Assembly (NCBI GenBank): GCA_017305935.1 | Contig: JAFKJU010000007.1 | Coordinates: 1-64,000 of the forward strand | DNA from: Hyphomicrobiales bacterium | Lineage (GTDB): Bacteria > Pseudomonadota > Alphaproteobacteria > Rhizobiales > Rhizobiaceae | Length of the DNA stretch: 64,000 nt | Direction: 5' to 3' | Part shown: one piece after another, positions 22,471-29,947 of the stretch | How positions within the stretch are numbered: the first letter of the stretch is position 1 | Layout of the letters: the number at the start of each line of letters is the position of its first letter | The notes under the pieces: generated by a model | What the model was told of the DNA's origin: nothing | Database searches by the model: none | The model's input: the letters and a program-made list of their open reading frames with translations, nothing else | Program-made: the position numbers and the translations under genes

Positions 22471-23437
22471 CGCAGTTAAATCCGCTGTGAGCGAGGAGAT
22501 GATGCGGAAAGCCGCAGATGCATTCGCGGCGAAATGCGGCATCGAAATCTATTTACCCGATGAAGGCTCGCTCGATGATGATGAGCAGGCGCGCTACGAC
22601 GCACTGCGCGATGCCCTCTCCGCCGCCCTCGCCGCGCAAGGACAGGAGCCGGTGGTGGTCAAGGCGATGGAGTGGCGCAAAGAACATCAACGACATCATG
22701 CATACGCGCTGTTTGGTGGTTCTTACGTCATTACCCAATATGCTGGTATGGCGTACCCATACCAGCTTGAGGCCCGCGGATTTTCTGGTTCTTTAGCTCA
22801 GTATTTCGAAACGCTCATAGCCGCCAAAGCCGCCGCTCAATCCGACTACGAGACCCGCATTCGCTCCGCCCTCACCGCACCAGCGCAGCCGGCGACCGAC
22901 GACATTGCAGACGCCGTTCTCTCATGGATGGTAAAGCATGACCTTCTCGACGCGGGTAACGAATACCATGCCTCAGACGTGCTAGCCGTGCTTGACGACC
23001 TCGCACCAGCGCGGCCGGTGGGCGTGCCGGAAGGGGCGGAGGACAAATTCGCCCGCCAGATATGGGGCTATCTGCAAGGTAGGTCAGCCGGCGGCACGGA
23101 TGAGATGAAGTGGTTCGATAACCACAAGTCTGCCGGCGGCCCTGCCCGCATTCGTGAAATTGTTCGGTCTGCCATGCTCTCCGCCGCCCCGCAGCCGCCA
23201 GCAGAGGATGGGTGGACCACCGACATGTCGAGCGCGCCGAAGGACGGCACCGAAATACTCGGCTTCGGGTCGTCGTCATGGCAAGGTAAAAAGTATGCCC
23301 CGGCGTGCCATGTCGCATGGTTTGCAGACGGGAAATGGTGGGGTCGCGATCCTGATACCCATGCCGGCCTGCATCTCATCGCTTGGCGCCCTCTCCCGCC
23401 CGCCCCGGCCAATGGAGGCGAACAGAATGGCAAGTGA
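22463..23437 (+). CDS. Multi-domain phage accessory protein, DUF551-like end
   Basis: The 324-residue product begins MIDAVKSAVSEEMMRKAADA. It appears modular: a helical start, a middle part with WRKEHQRHHAYALFGGSYVI, a region with short acidic helices, and a C-terminal domain WTTDMSSAPKDGTEILGFGS, then HVAWFADGKWWG and IAWRPLP, which resembles DUF551. Such modular proteins are common in temperate phage early operons; function unknown. The internal start fits the 8-bp overlap with the upstream gene. Confidence 0.74.
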   Translation: MIDAVKSAVSEEMMRKAADAFAAKCGIEIYLPDEGSLDDDEQARYDALRDALSAALAAQGQEPVVVKAMEWRKEHQRHHAYALFGGSYVITQYAGMAYPYQLEARGFSGSLAQYFETLIAAKAAAQSDYETRIRSALTAPAQPATDDIADAVLSWMVKHDLLDAGNEYHASDVLAVLDDLAPARPVGVPEGAEDKFARQIWGYLQGRSAGGTDEMKWFDNHKSAGGPARIREIVRSAMLSAAPQPPAEDGWTTDMSSAPKDGTEILGFGSSSWQGKKYAPACHVAWFADGKWWGRDPDTHAGLHLIAWRPLPPAPANGGEQNGK

Positions 23438-23723
23438 ACCGATCCACTTGAAGCAAGCCGGCGCGCGGTGGTTTCATTCCCATGACCACCATAGCCCGAA
23501 CCTGAGCAAAACGTCACTTGGCGAATTCTTCACTGTCGTTCTGTCGGCAGGCGCATACATCGGCGAAATCTGGCCGTTCAACCACCGGTTCTACAGGTCG
23601 GGCGTTTATGTCAGCGTCTTCATGACCGAGGAAATGAAATCTGAGATCGAGAGCAAGACGCGCTTCCGCTTCCGAGACCCTCCGAAGATCAATCTCAACT
23701 CGACCGGAGGCGACCATGGCTGA
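23427..23723 (+). CDS. Small phage protein, unknown
   Basis: The 98-residue product begins MASEPIHLKQAGARWFHSHD; GGAGG precedes the ATG. The central stretch (FFTVVLSAGAYIGEIWPFNH) is moderately hydrophobic but probably a folded core rather than a membrane helix. It overlaps the flanking genes by 11 and 8 bp. Confidence 0.7.
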   Translation: MASEPIHLKQAGARWFHSHDHHSPNLSKTSLGEFFTVVLSAGAYIGEIWPFNHRFYRSGVYVSVFMTEEMKSEIESKTRFRFRDPPKINLNSTGGDHG

Positions 23724-23937
23724 CCTGAAACCTTGCCCGTTCTGCGGTGGAGAGGCTGAGCGTATCGATATCGAGGATGGTGAGAACGCGGGGGGATCGT
23801 GCATCGCGTGCAGGAGTTGCCAAGCCAGCAGCAATGTTGAGTTTGGACGAAAAGAGAATTTCGTCTCAAACTGGAACCGTCGGTCTATGATCATCCCTCC
23901 GCCCTCCGAACTTGAAAACGGAGGCGACCATGGCTGA
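23716..23937 (+). CDS. Lar-like zinc-ribbon protein
   Basis: The 73-residue product has LKPCPFCGGEAERI (CxxC at 7-10) and CIACRSCQASS with a second cysteine set near 31-37, then VSNWNRR, the layout of the Lar family. Rac prophage Lar reduces type I restriction of incoming DNA by affecting the modification enzyme. Here the assignment rests on the zinc-ribbon pattern and the WNRR ending; many such phage proteins are untested. Confidence 0.8.
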   Translation: MADLKPCPFCGGEAERIDIEDGENAGGSCIACRSCQASSNVEFGRKENFVSNWNRRSMIIPPPSELENGGDHG

Positions 23938-24322
23938 GCAGGATATCGTGGAACGTCTGCGAGAAGTAAATATCACCCGTTACGACGAGGCCGGCGAAGG
24001 TCATGTCGGTCCCTGCATGGTCGAGCATAAGAACGGCGACTACGTTCAGCATTCAGATCATCTCGCGGTAGTCGACAAGCTCACTGCCGAGCTCGCCTCT
24101 CTCCGCCAGCAGCTTGCAGAGGCGCGGGTGACGGCGCGGCGGGAAGCGTTGGAAGAGGCGGCGAAGGTGGCGAAAGACTTTGGCCCGTCGAGACCGATTG
24201 TTGGCCGCAACCCGACATCAACCATAGTGGGCAGATGGGAAGGGGAGCAGGCGGCAAGCGCTGGCATCGCCTCTCTGATCCGCGCCCTTCCCCATCCCGA
24301 CCGCGAAGGAGAGCGGGAATGA
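23930..24322 (+). CDS. Phage accessory protein, coiled coil
   Basis: The 130-residue product begins MAEQDIVERLREVNITRYDE. A coiled-coil stretch (DKLTAELASLRQQLAEARVT, about 47-66) is followed by REALEEAAKVA, the usual make-up of a large group of phage accessory proteins. GGAGGCG precedes the start. Function unknown. Confidence 0.74.
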   Translation: MAEQDIVERLREVNITRYDEAGEGHVGPCMVEHKNGDYVQHSDHLAVVDKLTAELASLRQQLAEARVTARREALEEAAKVAKDFGPSRPIVGRNPTSTIVGRWEGEQAASAGIASLIRALPHPDREGERE

Positions 24323-24510
24323 AGCTGACACCGGAACACCGAGATTTCCTCGAACGCGTGCGTGACCATCGGGTGTTGCCACTGGCAGACCGTGCTCAAG
24401 ACAGGGTTCGCCAATTCTGCCGACAAAACGGCCTGGCCGAAGTCATCATGAAACCGCGCCGGTGGGTCATCACCGAAGTCGGCCGAAAAGCATTGGAGAT
24501 TGAGACGTGA
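24319..24510 (+). CDS. Small phage winged-helix-like protein
   Basis: The 63-residue product begins MKLTPEHRDFLERVRDHRVL and ends with RRWVITEVGRKALEI, the wing and last helix of a small winged-helix fold. It is coupled to a paralogous-looking gene directly downstream that begins MKLTWNQRRALENL. Confidence 0.72.
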   Translation: MKLTPEHRDFLERVRDHRVLPLADRAQDRVRQFCRQNGLAEVIMKPRRWVITEVGRKALEIET

Positions 24511-24776
24511 AGCTGACATGGAACCAACGACGCGCGCTTGAGAACTTGAACAAGTTTGGCGACAACCTAGCCGGAGCGTCATCGCGCGACATCGCTGAGG
24601 GCAACTTTGGTTGCTCCCCATGCCTCTGCGGAAGCGCAGCGAGATCGGCGCTCATGGCTCTTGAGCGAAAAGAACTGGTCCGTAGCTTCTCCTTCAATCC
24701 GATCCGCTACCGCATCACCGAAGCCGGTAAGGCAGCGCTGGAGGGCGGGAAGACGATAGAAAGGAGCGAGAGGTGA
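24507..24776 (+). CDS. Small phage winged-helix-like protein (GTG start)
   Basis: The 89-residue product begins (from GTG) MKLTWNQRRALENLNKFGDN and ends with IRYRITEAGKAALEGG, again the closing strand and helix of a winged helix. Cysteines in CSPCLC (about 36-41) may bind metal. It follows the 63-residue gene with a 4-bp overlap and shares its layout, suggesting duplication. Confidence 0.73.
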   Translation: MKLTWNQRRALENLNKFGDNLAGASSRDIAEGNFGCSPCLCGSAARSALMALERKELVRSFSFNPIRYRITEAGKAALEGGKTIERSER

Positions 24777-25141
24777 CGGCACTCGAACGCGCAATATCCC
24801 CCACAGAAGCAACGGCTATGCTTGCGAAGGCCGGCGTGCCAATATCGGAGCGCACCCTTCGCGCGAAGGCCCGCCAGATTGGCGCCTGTCGCGTCATCGG
24901 CCGCTGCATGTTCCTCATGCCGGAAGACATTGACCGAATAATCGAGACTTCGAAACTGGAGCCGAAGGAATGCCCAACCTCTACCGCCGGGGAGAAATCT
25001 GGCAATACAGTTTCACGGTGGACGGAAAAAGAACTCGACAATCTGCTGACACGAGTGACCGAAGGCTCGCGGAAGACATCGCGGCAGAACACGAAGCCCG
25101 CGTCCGTCGTGCGGCTGTCCACGGCGAAGAAGCGGTTCTGA
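24773..25141 (+). CDS. Excisionase-like HTH protein overlapping int
   Basis: The 122-residue product (GTG start) has ISPTEATAMLAKAGVPISER then TLRAKARQIGACRVIGRCMF and MPEDIDRII, a MerR/excisionase-type helix-turn-helix over residues 8-57, followed by a basic tail. Its last 172 bp are also the first 172 bp of the integrase in another frame. Its position directly before int and its fold suggest it directs excision. The long overlap ties the amounts of the two proteins together. Confidence 0.78.
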   Translation: MTALERAISPTEATAMLAKAGVPISERTLRAKARQIGACRVIGRCMFLMPEDIDRIIETSKLEPKECPTSTAGEKSGNTVSRWTEKELDNLLTRVTEGSRKTSRQNTKPASVVRLSTAKKRF

Positions 25142-26004
25142 TATTCCCTGATGCCGTGAAGCTCTACACCGACGACGGCAAGGGGATGCGCTATATCCCG
25201 CAGCTTCTGAAATATTTCATGCGCTGGAAGATCAAAGACATTACCGGGCAGGAAATCAGGAAGGCCGCGCGCGCGATCTATCCCAACGGCAGCCCAGCGA
25301 CCCTGAACCGGCAGGTCATCACCCCGATGCGGGCCATCATCAATCACGCAGCCGATGCCGGGAAGTGCAAGCGCCTGGCGGTGAAGCGCTTCAAAGAAGA
25401 ACGCGTCGTCCGGCCGGCGGGCAGCAAAGAGTGGATCGATGCTTTCTGCAAAGCCGCCCTCAAACTTGACATGCCCGAAACGGCCGCGATTGCCCGGTTC
25501 CTATTCGAGACGGCTGCGCGCGTGTCGGAGGCCTGCCGGCTAACCTGGGACGATGTGGATTTTCAGACAGGTGTCGCATATCTGCGCAAAACCAAGACCG
25601 TGCCGAGGAAGGTGTTCCTCACGCGCAAAATGGTCATCGCAATGGCGAACATCCGGGCATCGCACTCTACTCTCGTCTTCGCGGCCGCGAACCGATCGAC
25701 CGTCAAGAAGCGTGTCGACAAGGTCGTGAGCAAGGCCGGTCTCCAGCGGCTCACAAGCCATGAATTCGGGCGCCATGGATTTGCGACGGAAATGATCGTC
25801 CGCAACTCCGTTGATGTCGCGACGACAGCAGATCACGGCGGCTGGAAATCTCGGCGGCTGCTTATGGAGACCTATGTGGAAGGGGATGGAAACCGTGACA
25901 TCATCGACCGCGTTTTTGGCGCGAAAAAGGTAGGTGTCACGTATGCGTCACACGACGATGTTGAAAATTTTGTCGTTGACAATAATAAGAAGAAAAAACA
26001 ATAG
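24970..26004 (+). CDS. int: Phage tyrosine recombinase (integrase)
   Basis: The 344-residue protein has an N-terminal arm-binding-like domain (about 1-50), a core-binding domain (about 60-150) and a catalytic domain with R in TAARVSEACRLTWDD (about 183), lysine in the KTKTVPRK beta hairpin, HEFGRHGFAT (H-x-x-R, about 261-268), H in ADHGGWKS and the tyrosine nucleophile in METYVEG. All expected catalytic residues are present. GAAGGA precedes the ATG. It ends 30 bp before the split tRNA-Ser that marks its attachment site, so that tRNA is its likely target. Confidence 0.94.
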   Translation: MPNLYRRGEIWQYSFTVDGKRTRQSADTSDRRLAEDIAAEHEARVRRAAVHGEEAVLIFPDAVKLYTDDGKGMRYIPQLLKYFMRWKIKDITGQEIRKAARAIYPNGSPATLNRQVITPMRAIINHAADAGKCKRLAVKRFKEERVVRPAGSKEWIDAFCKAALKLDMPETAAIARFLFETAARVSEACRLTWDDVDFQTGVAYLRKTKTVPRKVFLTRKMVIAMANIRASHSTLVFAAANRSTVKKRVDKVVSKAGLQRLTSHEFGRHGFATEMIVRNSVDVATTADHGGWKSRRLLMETYVEGDGNRDIIDRVFGAKKVGVTYASHDDVENFVVDNNKKKKQ

Positions 26005-26033
26005 CTTAGATACGGTCGGAATGTGCTTGGAAA

Positions 26034-26077
26034 CTTCCTTAGCAGGGGCGCGCCTTCGACCACTCGGCCACCTCTCC
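26034..26077 (-). pseudogene. 5' half of tRNA-Ser(GCU), split by the prophage
   Basis: Read on the minus strand from 26077: acceptor GGAGAGG, a standard serine D arm (TGGCCGAGTGGTCGAAGGC), the 5' side of the anticodon stem, and the loop CTGCTAA with anticodon GCU (bases 26043-26041). Beyond GG the sequence no longer pairs (GGAAG instead of the expected GGGCG) and no variable or T arm follows, so the gene breaks here. This is the right attachment junction of the integrated phage. A possible promoter (TTGATC at 26115-26110, TATCAG at 26092-26087) lies on the chromosomal side. A serine tRNA of this type must be complete elsewhere. Confidence 0.85.
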
Positions 26078-26330
26078 GGTGGAGCCCTGATAGGCGCTTC
26101 GACTTTTAGGATCAAGCGCTTTTCTTGCGATTTTCCGCTTTTTCCGAAAAAATCTCGTTTGCGGTTTTAAGCGGAAAAAGGCGTGAACACCGGTGATGCA
26201 ATGCATCGGTCACCGGCCGGCGAGTTGCGACACGGGTGGTTTTCCGCTTGCCGGCGTCACAAATTCGGCGCAGAAACCGGGTTTGATAAACCACCCGCAT
26301 CAGAGCGACAGGTACTCGGAAAACACAGGC

Positions 26331-26522
26331 ATGGACGAGCCCCGCGGCAGAATCGAGATTTTTCCGCCGGGCTCCGATGATCCGGTGCCTGAACCGGAGA
26401 GTTCGTCGGAGCGGTTTCGACGGCGGGCGAAAGCGGTCGGGTTGACCGTCCTGGCGCTCGTCGCGCTGGTCAGTGAACTGGTGCCGGTGCTGATTACCGC
26501 GCTGTCCTACATCCGGCCCTGA
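26331..26522 (+). CDS. Small membrane protein beside the attachment site
   Basis: The 63-residue product begins MDEPRGRIEIFPPGSDDPVP, with a charged middle and one hydrophobic helix near the C-terminus (VGLTVLALVALVSELVPVLI, about 36-55). It is the first chromosomal gene after the phage. The ribosome site is weak. Bases 26078-26330 before it hold the possible tRNA promoter and nothing else I can support. Confidence 0.65.
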   Translation: MDEPRGRIEIFPPGSDDPVPEPESSSERFRRRAKAVGLTVLALVALVSELVPVLITALSYIRP

Positions 26523-26602
26523 ACGCCGGCTGCTCGCTCTTGCCGGATCGGCCAGGACGCGTAAATATGCGCCCGCAGGGGCGATGGGGAAATTCAGCGG
26601 CA

Positions 26603-27376
26603 ATGTTCAGGTCTTTGTTTACCTCTCCGGAGAAGCGGCCGGGCCCGCGCCGGCGGCGCATCGATCTCGGCAGCGGCCACCCGCCCTATTCCATTTATGC
26701 AATCGGCGATGTTCACGGCCGGCTCGACCTGTTGCTGGTGGCCGAACATCGCATCCGCTCCGATATCCAGGCTTGCGGCCGTCCCGGCCTCGTCGTCCTT
26801 CTCGGCGATTATGTCGATCGCGGCGACAGTTCCGCCGGCGTGCTCTCGCATCTGGGAGACAGCGTCGAGACCGGACTGCGGAGGATTGCGCTCTGCGGCA
26901 ATCACGAAGAGCTGTTCCGGCGCTTTCTCGACGACCCACTCGAACATCGGCAATGGCTGGACATGGGCGGCAATGAAACGTTGCATTCCTATGGGCTCGA
27001 TGGCACGGCGCTGCTCGAGCGCTATCGCGAGGATTCGGCCGGCTTCAGGCGCGTCCTGCGTGAAGCCATCCCGGACGAGCATCGCACGCTTCTTGAAACC
27101 CTGCCGATCGCCTTGCGGATCGGTGGCTATATCTTCGTCCATGCCGGCATAAGGCCAGGCGTGCCGCTGGAAGAACAGACCGACGAGGATCTCCTGTGGA
27201 TCCGCGAGCCGTTCCTGACGGAAGGCTCCGGCCTGCCGGCCACCGTCGTGCATGGCCATACGCCCTCGCCTGAACCAACCGCCGGCCCCGGACGTATCGG
27301 CATCGATACCCGCGCCTATGATACCGGCCGGCTGACGGTGCTCAAGGTCACCGCCCGAAGCGCCGCCGTTCTCTAA
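26603..27376 (+). CDS. PPP-family serine/threonine metallophosphatase
   Basis: The product has 257 residues from the chosen ATG; starts at 26540 or 26567 are possible because no ribosome site is decisive. The metallophosphatase motifs are all present: YAIGDVHGR (about 32-40), LLGDYVDRGD (about 66-75), LCGNHEELF (about 98-106), a VHAG in GYIFVHAGIRPG and VVHGHT near the end. These bind two metal ions and hydrolyse phosphoprotein or small phosphate esters. It reads toward the polysaccharide export gene, which is convergent with it. Confidence 0.88.
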   Translation: MFRSLFTSPEKRPGPRRRRIDLGSGHPPYSIYAIGDVHGRLDLLLVAEHRIRSDIQACGRPGLVVLLGDYVDRGDSSAGVLSHLGDSVETGLRRIALCGNHEELFRRFLDDPLEHRQWLDMGGNETLHSYGLDGTALLERYREDSAGFRRVLREAIPDEHRTLLETLPIALRIGGYIFVHAGIRPGVPLEEQTDEDLLWIREPFLTEGSGLPATVVHGHTPSPEPTAGPGRIGIDTRAYDTGRLTVLKVTARSAAVL

Positions 27377-27429
27377 AGGTTTCATGTATCTTCAGGTGGA
27401 TGCCGATTCACGCGTCTCCCGGAAATGCT

Positions 27430-28608
27430 TCAGTCGCCGATCCAGCGCCGGGTGTCGGCGATGTCGCGCGCCGGGGCCGTCACGCCGCGCAGCAAAGTGA
27501 GGAATTTCGCCAGCTCCGCCGTCGGCGCATTCGAGACGTAGAGGATATCCTTGTCCTGCATCGCAAAGGATTGGGCAGCGAAGAAGCCGGCGGGATCACG
27601 CAGATCCGAGCGGAAGATCACCGGCATATCACCGCCGAACCGGGCAGGATCGAGACCGAGGCGACGCGCCGTGCCGGCATCGATCCGGCGGTAGAGCAGC
27701 ACGGCGCGCGGTTCGGCGCGGGCATCGAGCAGGCCGCCGGCCTTGGCCAGCGCTTCGCCCAGCGTCAGGTCCGTTTCGCCGAAATCGATGCGGCCGTTCT
27801 GCCCTGCGGCGCCGAAGGCGAGGAAGGTGCGACGATTGCGGTTGACGAGCACGGTATCGCCCGGCAGCACATAGATGTTTTTCGAGGGGTCCGCAGTCAG
27901 CATGTCGTAGCGGGTGACGAGAGAGCGGCCGCGTCGCTGAAGAGTGATGGTGGTTTCGCGCTCGGGGCCGCTCAGACCTCCGGCGGCGGAGACGACGTCG
28001 AGCAGGCGTTCGCCGGCAGGGCTCAGTTCCACCTTCTGCGGCTGATGCACGGCGCCGAGAACCGAGGCCTGCATGGAGCGGGTCTTTTCGATCGACACGA
28101 CCACCTGCGGCTCGATGGCACGGTCGGCAAGGCGGGCGGCGATATCGCTCTGCACCGCCTCCGCCGTGCGGCCGAGCGCCCGCACCTTGCCGGCATAGGG
28201 CACGCCGATCGCGCCGTCGCGATCGATCGTCTGGGCCGGCAGATTGATGAAATTGCCCGGCCGCGCGCCGGCCTCGGCCGGAATGAAAAGACCACCCGCC
28301 TGGGATTCGAACACCGAAACCCGCACGACATCACCGACACCCAGGACCGGCGTCGGCGGCCCGCCGCGCGCAACGCCGGGCGCGGCGACAAAGGCCAGCG
28401 GCGTCACCGGCGCAGCCACGCCAAGCACGCGCGCGTCGATATCCACCAGCGCATACTCTATGCCGGCCGCCCCCGCCGGGGAGCGTATCTGCTGGCGCGT
28501 CTGCGCCGCGACGGCCTGCATATCCGGACCGGAGCCCGGCAACGCGCTGCAACCGAAAAGCGGAACGACAAGCACGGCAAACGCGATACCCCATGCCTTA
28601 CGCTGCAT
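27430..28608 (-). CDS. Polysaccharide export (OPX/Wza-type) lipoprotein
   Basis: The 392-residue protein has a lipoprotein signal with LFGC (Cys 20), a polysaccharide-export domain around GVGDVVRVSVFESQAGGLFI (about 89-108) through IDRDGAIGVPYAGKV, and two SLBB-like repeats (VLGAVHQPQKVELSPAGE; the second around LPGDTVLVNR to AKAGGLLDARAEPRAVLLYR). It would form the outer-membrane channel for exopolysaccharide with the Wzc/ExoP-type protein at 29948. It is followed, convergently, by the phosphatase gene. Confidence 0.92.
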   Translation of the reverse strand: MQRKAWGIAFAVLVVPLFGCSALPGSGPDMQAVAAQTRQQIRSPAGAAGIEYALVDIDARVLGVAAPVTPLAFVAAPGVARGGPPTPVLGVGDVVRVSVFESQAGGLFIPAEAGARPGNFINLPAQTIDRDGAIGVPYAGKVRALGRTAEAVQSDIAARLADRAIEPQVVVSIEKTRSMQASVLGAVHQPQKVELSPAGERLLDVVSAAGGLSGPERETTITLQRRGRSLVTRYDMLTADPSKNIYVLPGDTVLVNRNRRTFLAFGAAGQNGRIDFGETDLTLGEALAKAGGLLDARAEPRAVLLYRRIDAGTARRLGLDPARFGGDMPVIFRSDLRDPAGFFAAQSFAMQDKDILYVSNAPTAELAKFLTLLRGVTAPARDIADTRRWIGD

Positions 28609-28773
28609 GTTTCCCCGCTCAAAAGCATGACGACAGGGTTCGGCGACCGGGCTTGCCCGCCGCCGGCCTGTCTGCCGGAAGATGTTTGGTTAACCCATAG
28701 TGAACATGGGTGATATCGAGAGTCAATTGCATAAAGTTACAGCGATAACACTCATAACACGTATCGACCATCT

Positions 28774-29715
28774 TCAGCCAGGTGGCGGGAAAAGCCGGGC
28801 GAAGACGCGTTCGTGTGCATTTATATCCCACTGCGATGCAAGACCATGATGCAGGAAGCGATGCCATTGCTCCGGCGTCGTCCGGTTGCGGGGGGCGACC
28901 GGCAGCAGGCGGTGCGTCGCCAGGAAATAGTCATAGGCATTGCGCGCCGCCGGCGTTTCGAAGATCGGCGTCAGCACGAGATTGTCGCTTTCCGGCGCGA
29001 GCCGCTCGCGCCGGCGGCTGATGCGCAGCCCATGGCTTTCGATACTGAAATCGCCCGATGCCAGCACCCTGCTCCCCAATCCCGAAAGGTCCGACCAGCC
29101 GGATTCCGACACCACGAAATCGAGAATCGCGGCGGCTCTGGCGTTCAGGATTGTGCGGTTGACGCGATCACGGGCGCTGATCTTCAGGCGCAGACGCAGG
29201 ATGCGGCCGGCGGCATCGCCCTTCACATCGGCGAAGACCGTGTCGAAACCGCCGCCCGGTGCCGCGGAAAACAGGCGCAGCACCGAGGGGCATTCATGAC
29301 TGCGCGGATCGAGCTCGCTGGCACGCCAGCCCTCGTTGCGCAGGCCGGCCTCGGCCAGGAAACGGCAGAGATTTTGCGCCGGAAGACTGGTGAGCCGCAC
29401 GAAGGTCGAAAAGGCAGGCATATCCTCGGTCGAGAAATACCGCGGCGGCAGATGCCGGGCCTGCGCCGGCTTCTCCCGCATCACGGGCAGCGCCGGCTGA
29501 ACGACACGCATTTGCTGAGCGCCAAGCAAGCGATGCAGATTGCGCTGGCCATTGGCAAACAACACCGTGGCGGCGATGGCACAGAGGATGGCAAACGTGG
29601 AGAGATACAGAACACGCCTGTCGCCGGGCTGGCGCTCACGCAGCAGCCAATGCGCGGCGTCTTGTGCGTTTCGTGCTCCGGTCTTGTCGATCCGTCCGGT
29701 TGTCGCGCCTGCCAC
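28774..29715 (-). CDS. DUF6030-like membrane-anchored protein
   Basis: The 313-residue product has one membrane helix near residues 35-55 (VLYLSTFAILCAIAATVLFA) and a large remainder outside it. The sequence (for example LCRFLAEAGLRNEGWRASEL and the ending HRFLHHGLASQWDINAHERV) resembles rhizobial proteins of the DUF6030 type, which sit in exopolysaccharide loci; the match is from memory and moderately sure. No catalytic motif is seen. It lies upstream of the OPX gene on the same strand with a 165-bp gap and is divergent from the Wzc-like gene. Confidence 0.7.
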   Translation of the reverse strand: MAGATTGRIDKTGARNAQDAAHWLLRERQPGDRRVLYLSTFAILCAIAATVLFANGQRNLHRLLGAQQMRVVQPALPVMREKPAQARHLPPRYFSTEDMPAFSTFVRLTSLPAQNLCRFLAEAGLRNEGWRASELDPRSHECPSVLRLFSAAPGGGFDTVFADVKGDAAGRILRLRLKISARDRVNRTILNARAAAILDFVVSESGWSDLSGLGSRVLASGDFSIESHGLRISRRRERLAPESDNLVLTPIFETPAARNAYDYFLATHRLLPVAPRNRTTPEQWHRFLHHGLASQWDINAHERVFARLFPPPG

Positions 29716-29761
29716 CTGCCCTCTCCGCCTCCTGGCGATGTCGTGTCAGATACAATCGATC

Positions 29762-29776
29762 ACACTTTAAAAGTGT
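29762..29776. promoter_or_regulatory. Inverted repeat between divergent polysaccharide genes
   Basis: ACACTT-TAA-AAGTGT is a perfect 6-3-6 inverted repeat 47 bp upstream of the DUF6030-like gene and 171 bp upstream of the Wzc-like gene. It could be a shared regulator site. Which protein binds is unknown. Confidence 0.35.
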
Positions 29777-29947
29777 TCATGATGCAATGAATACCATTGT
29801 CACGCGGCAGGAAAGGGTTAATCTCACGATCGGGAAAGAAGGGGATGGGCCCATGGCCAGGGACGCCGCACAGGCAGGCAGAGTGGCGATGCATTTCGCG
29901 CCAGGGCCGGGTGGCGCTGGCGCCGGTGCTAAGGCCGGGCGACGGTC

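Larger units (their letters stand above)
3229..26043. mobile_element. Prophage, early/lysogeny half (right end at tRNA-Ser)
   Basis: The region is a dense mosaic of short overlapping genes with divergent Cro/CI-like regulators, phage replication and recombination functions, and a tyrosine integrase that ends 30 bp before a split tRNA gene. The right boundary in the tRNA anticodon loop (about 26034-26043) is well supported. The left boundary is not: no second copy of the tRNA core is seen to the left, and capsid, tail, portal, terminase and lysis genes are all absent, so the element continues beyond base 1 or has been truncated. The start given is only the first gene likely to belong to it. 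Confidence 0.85.
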
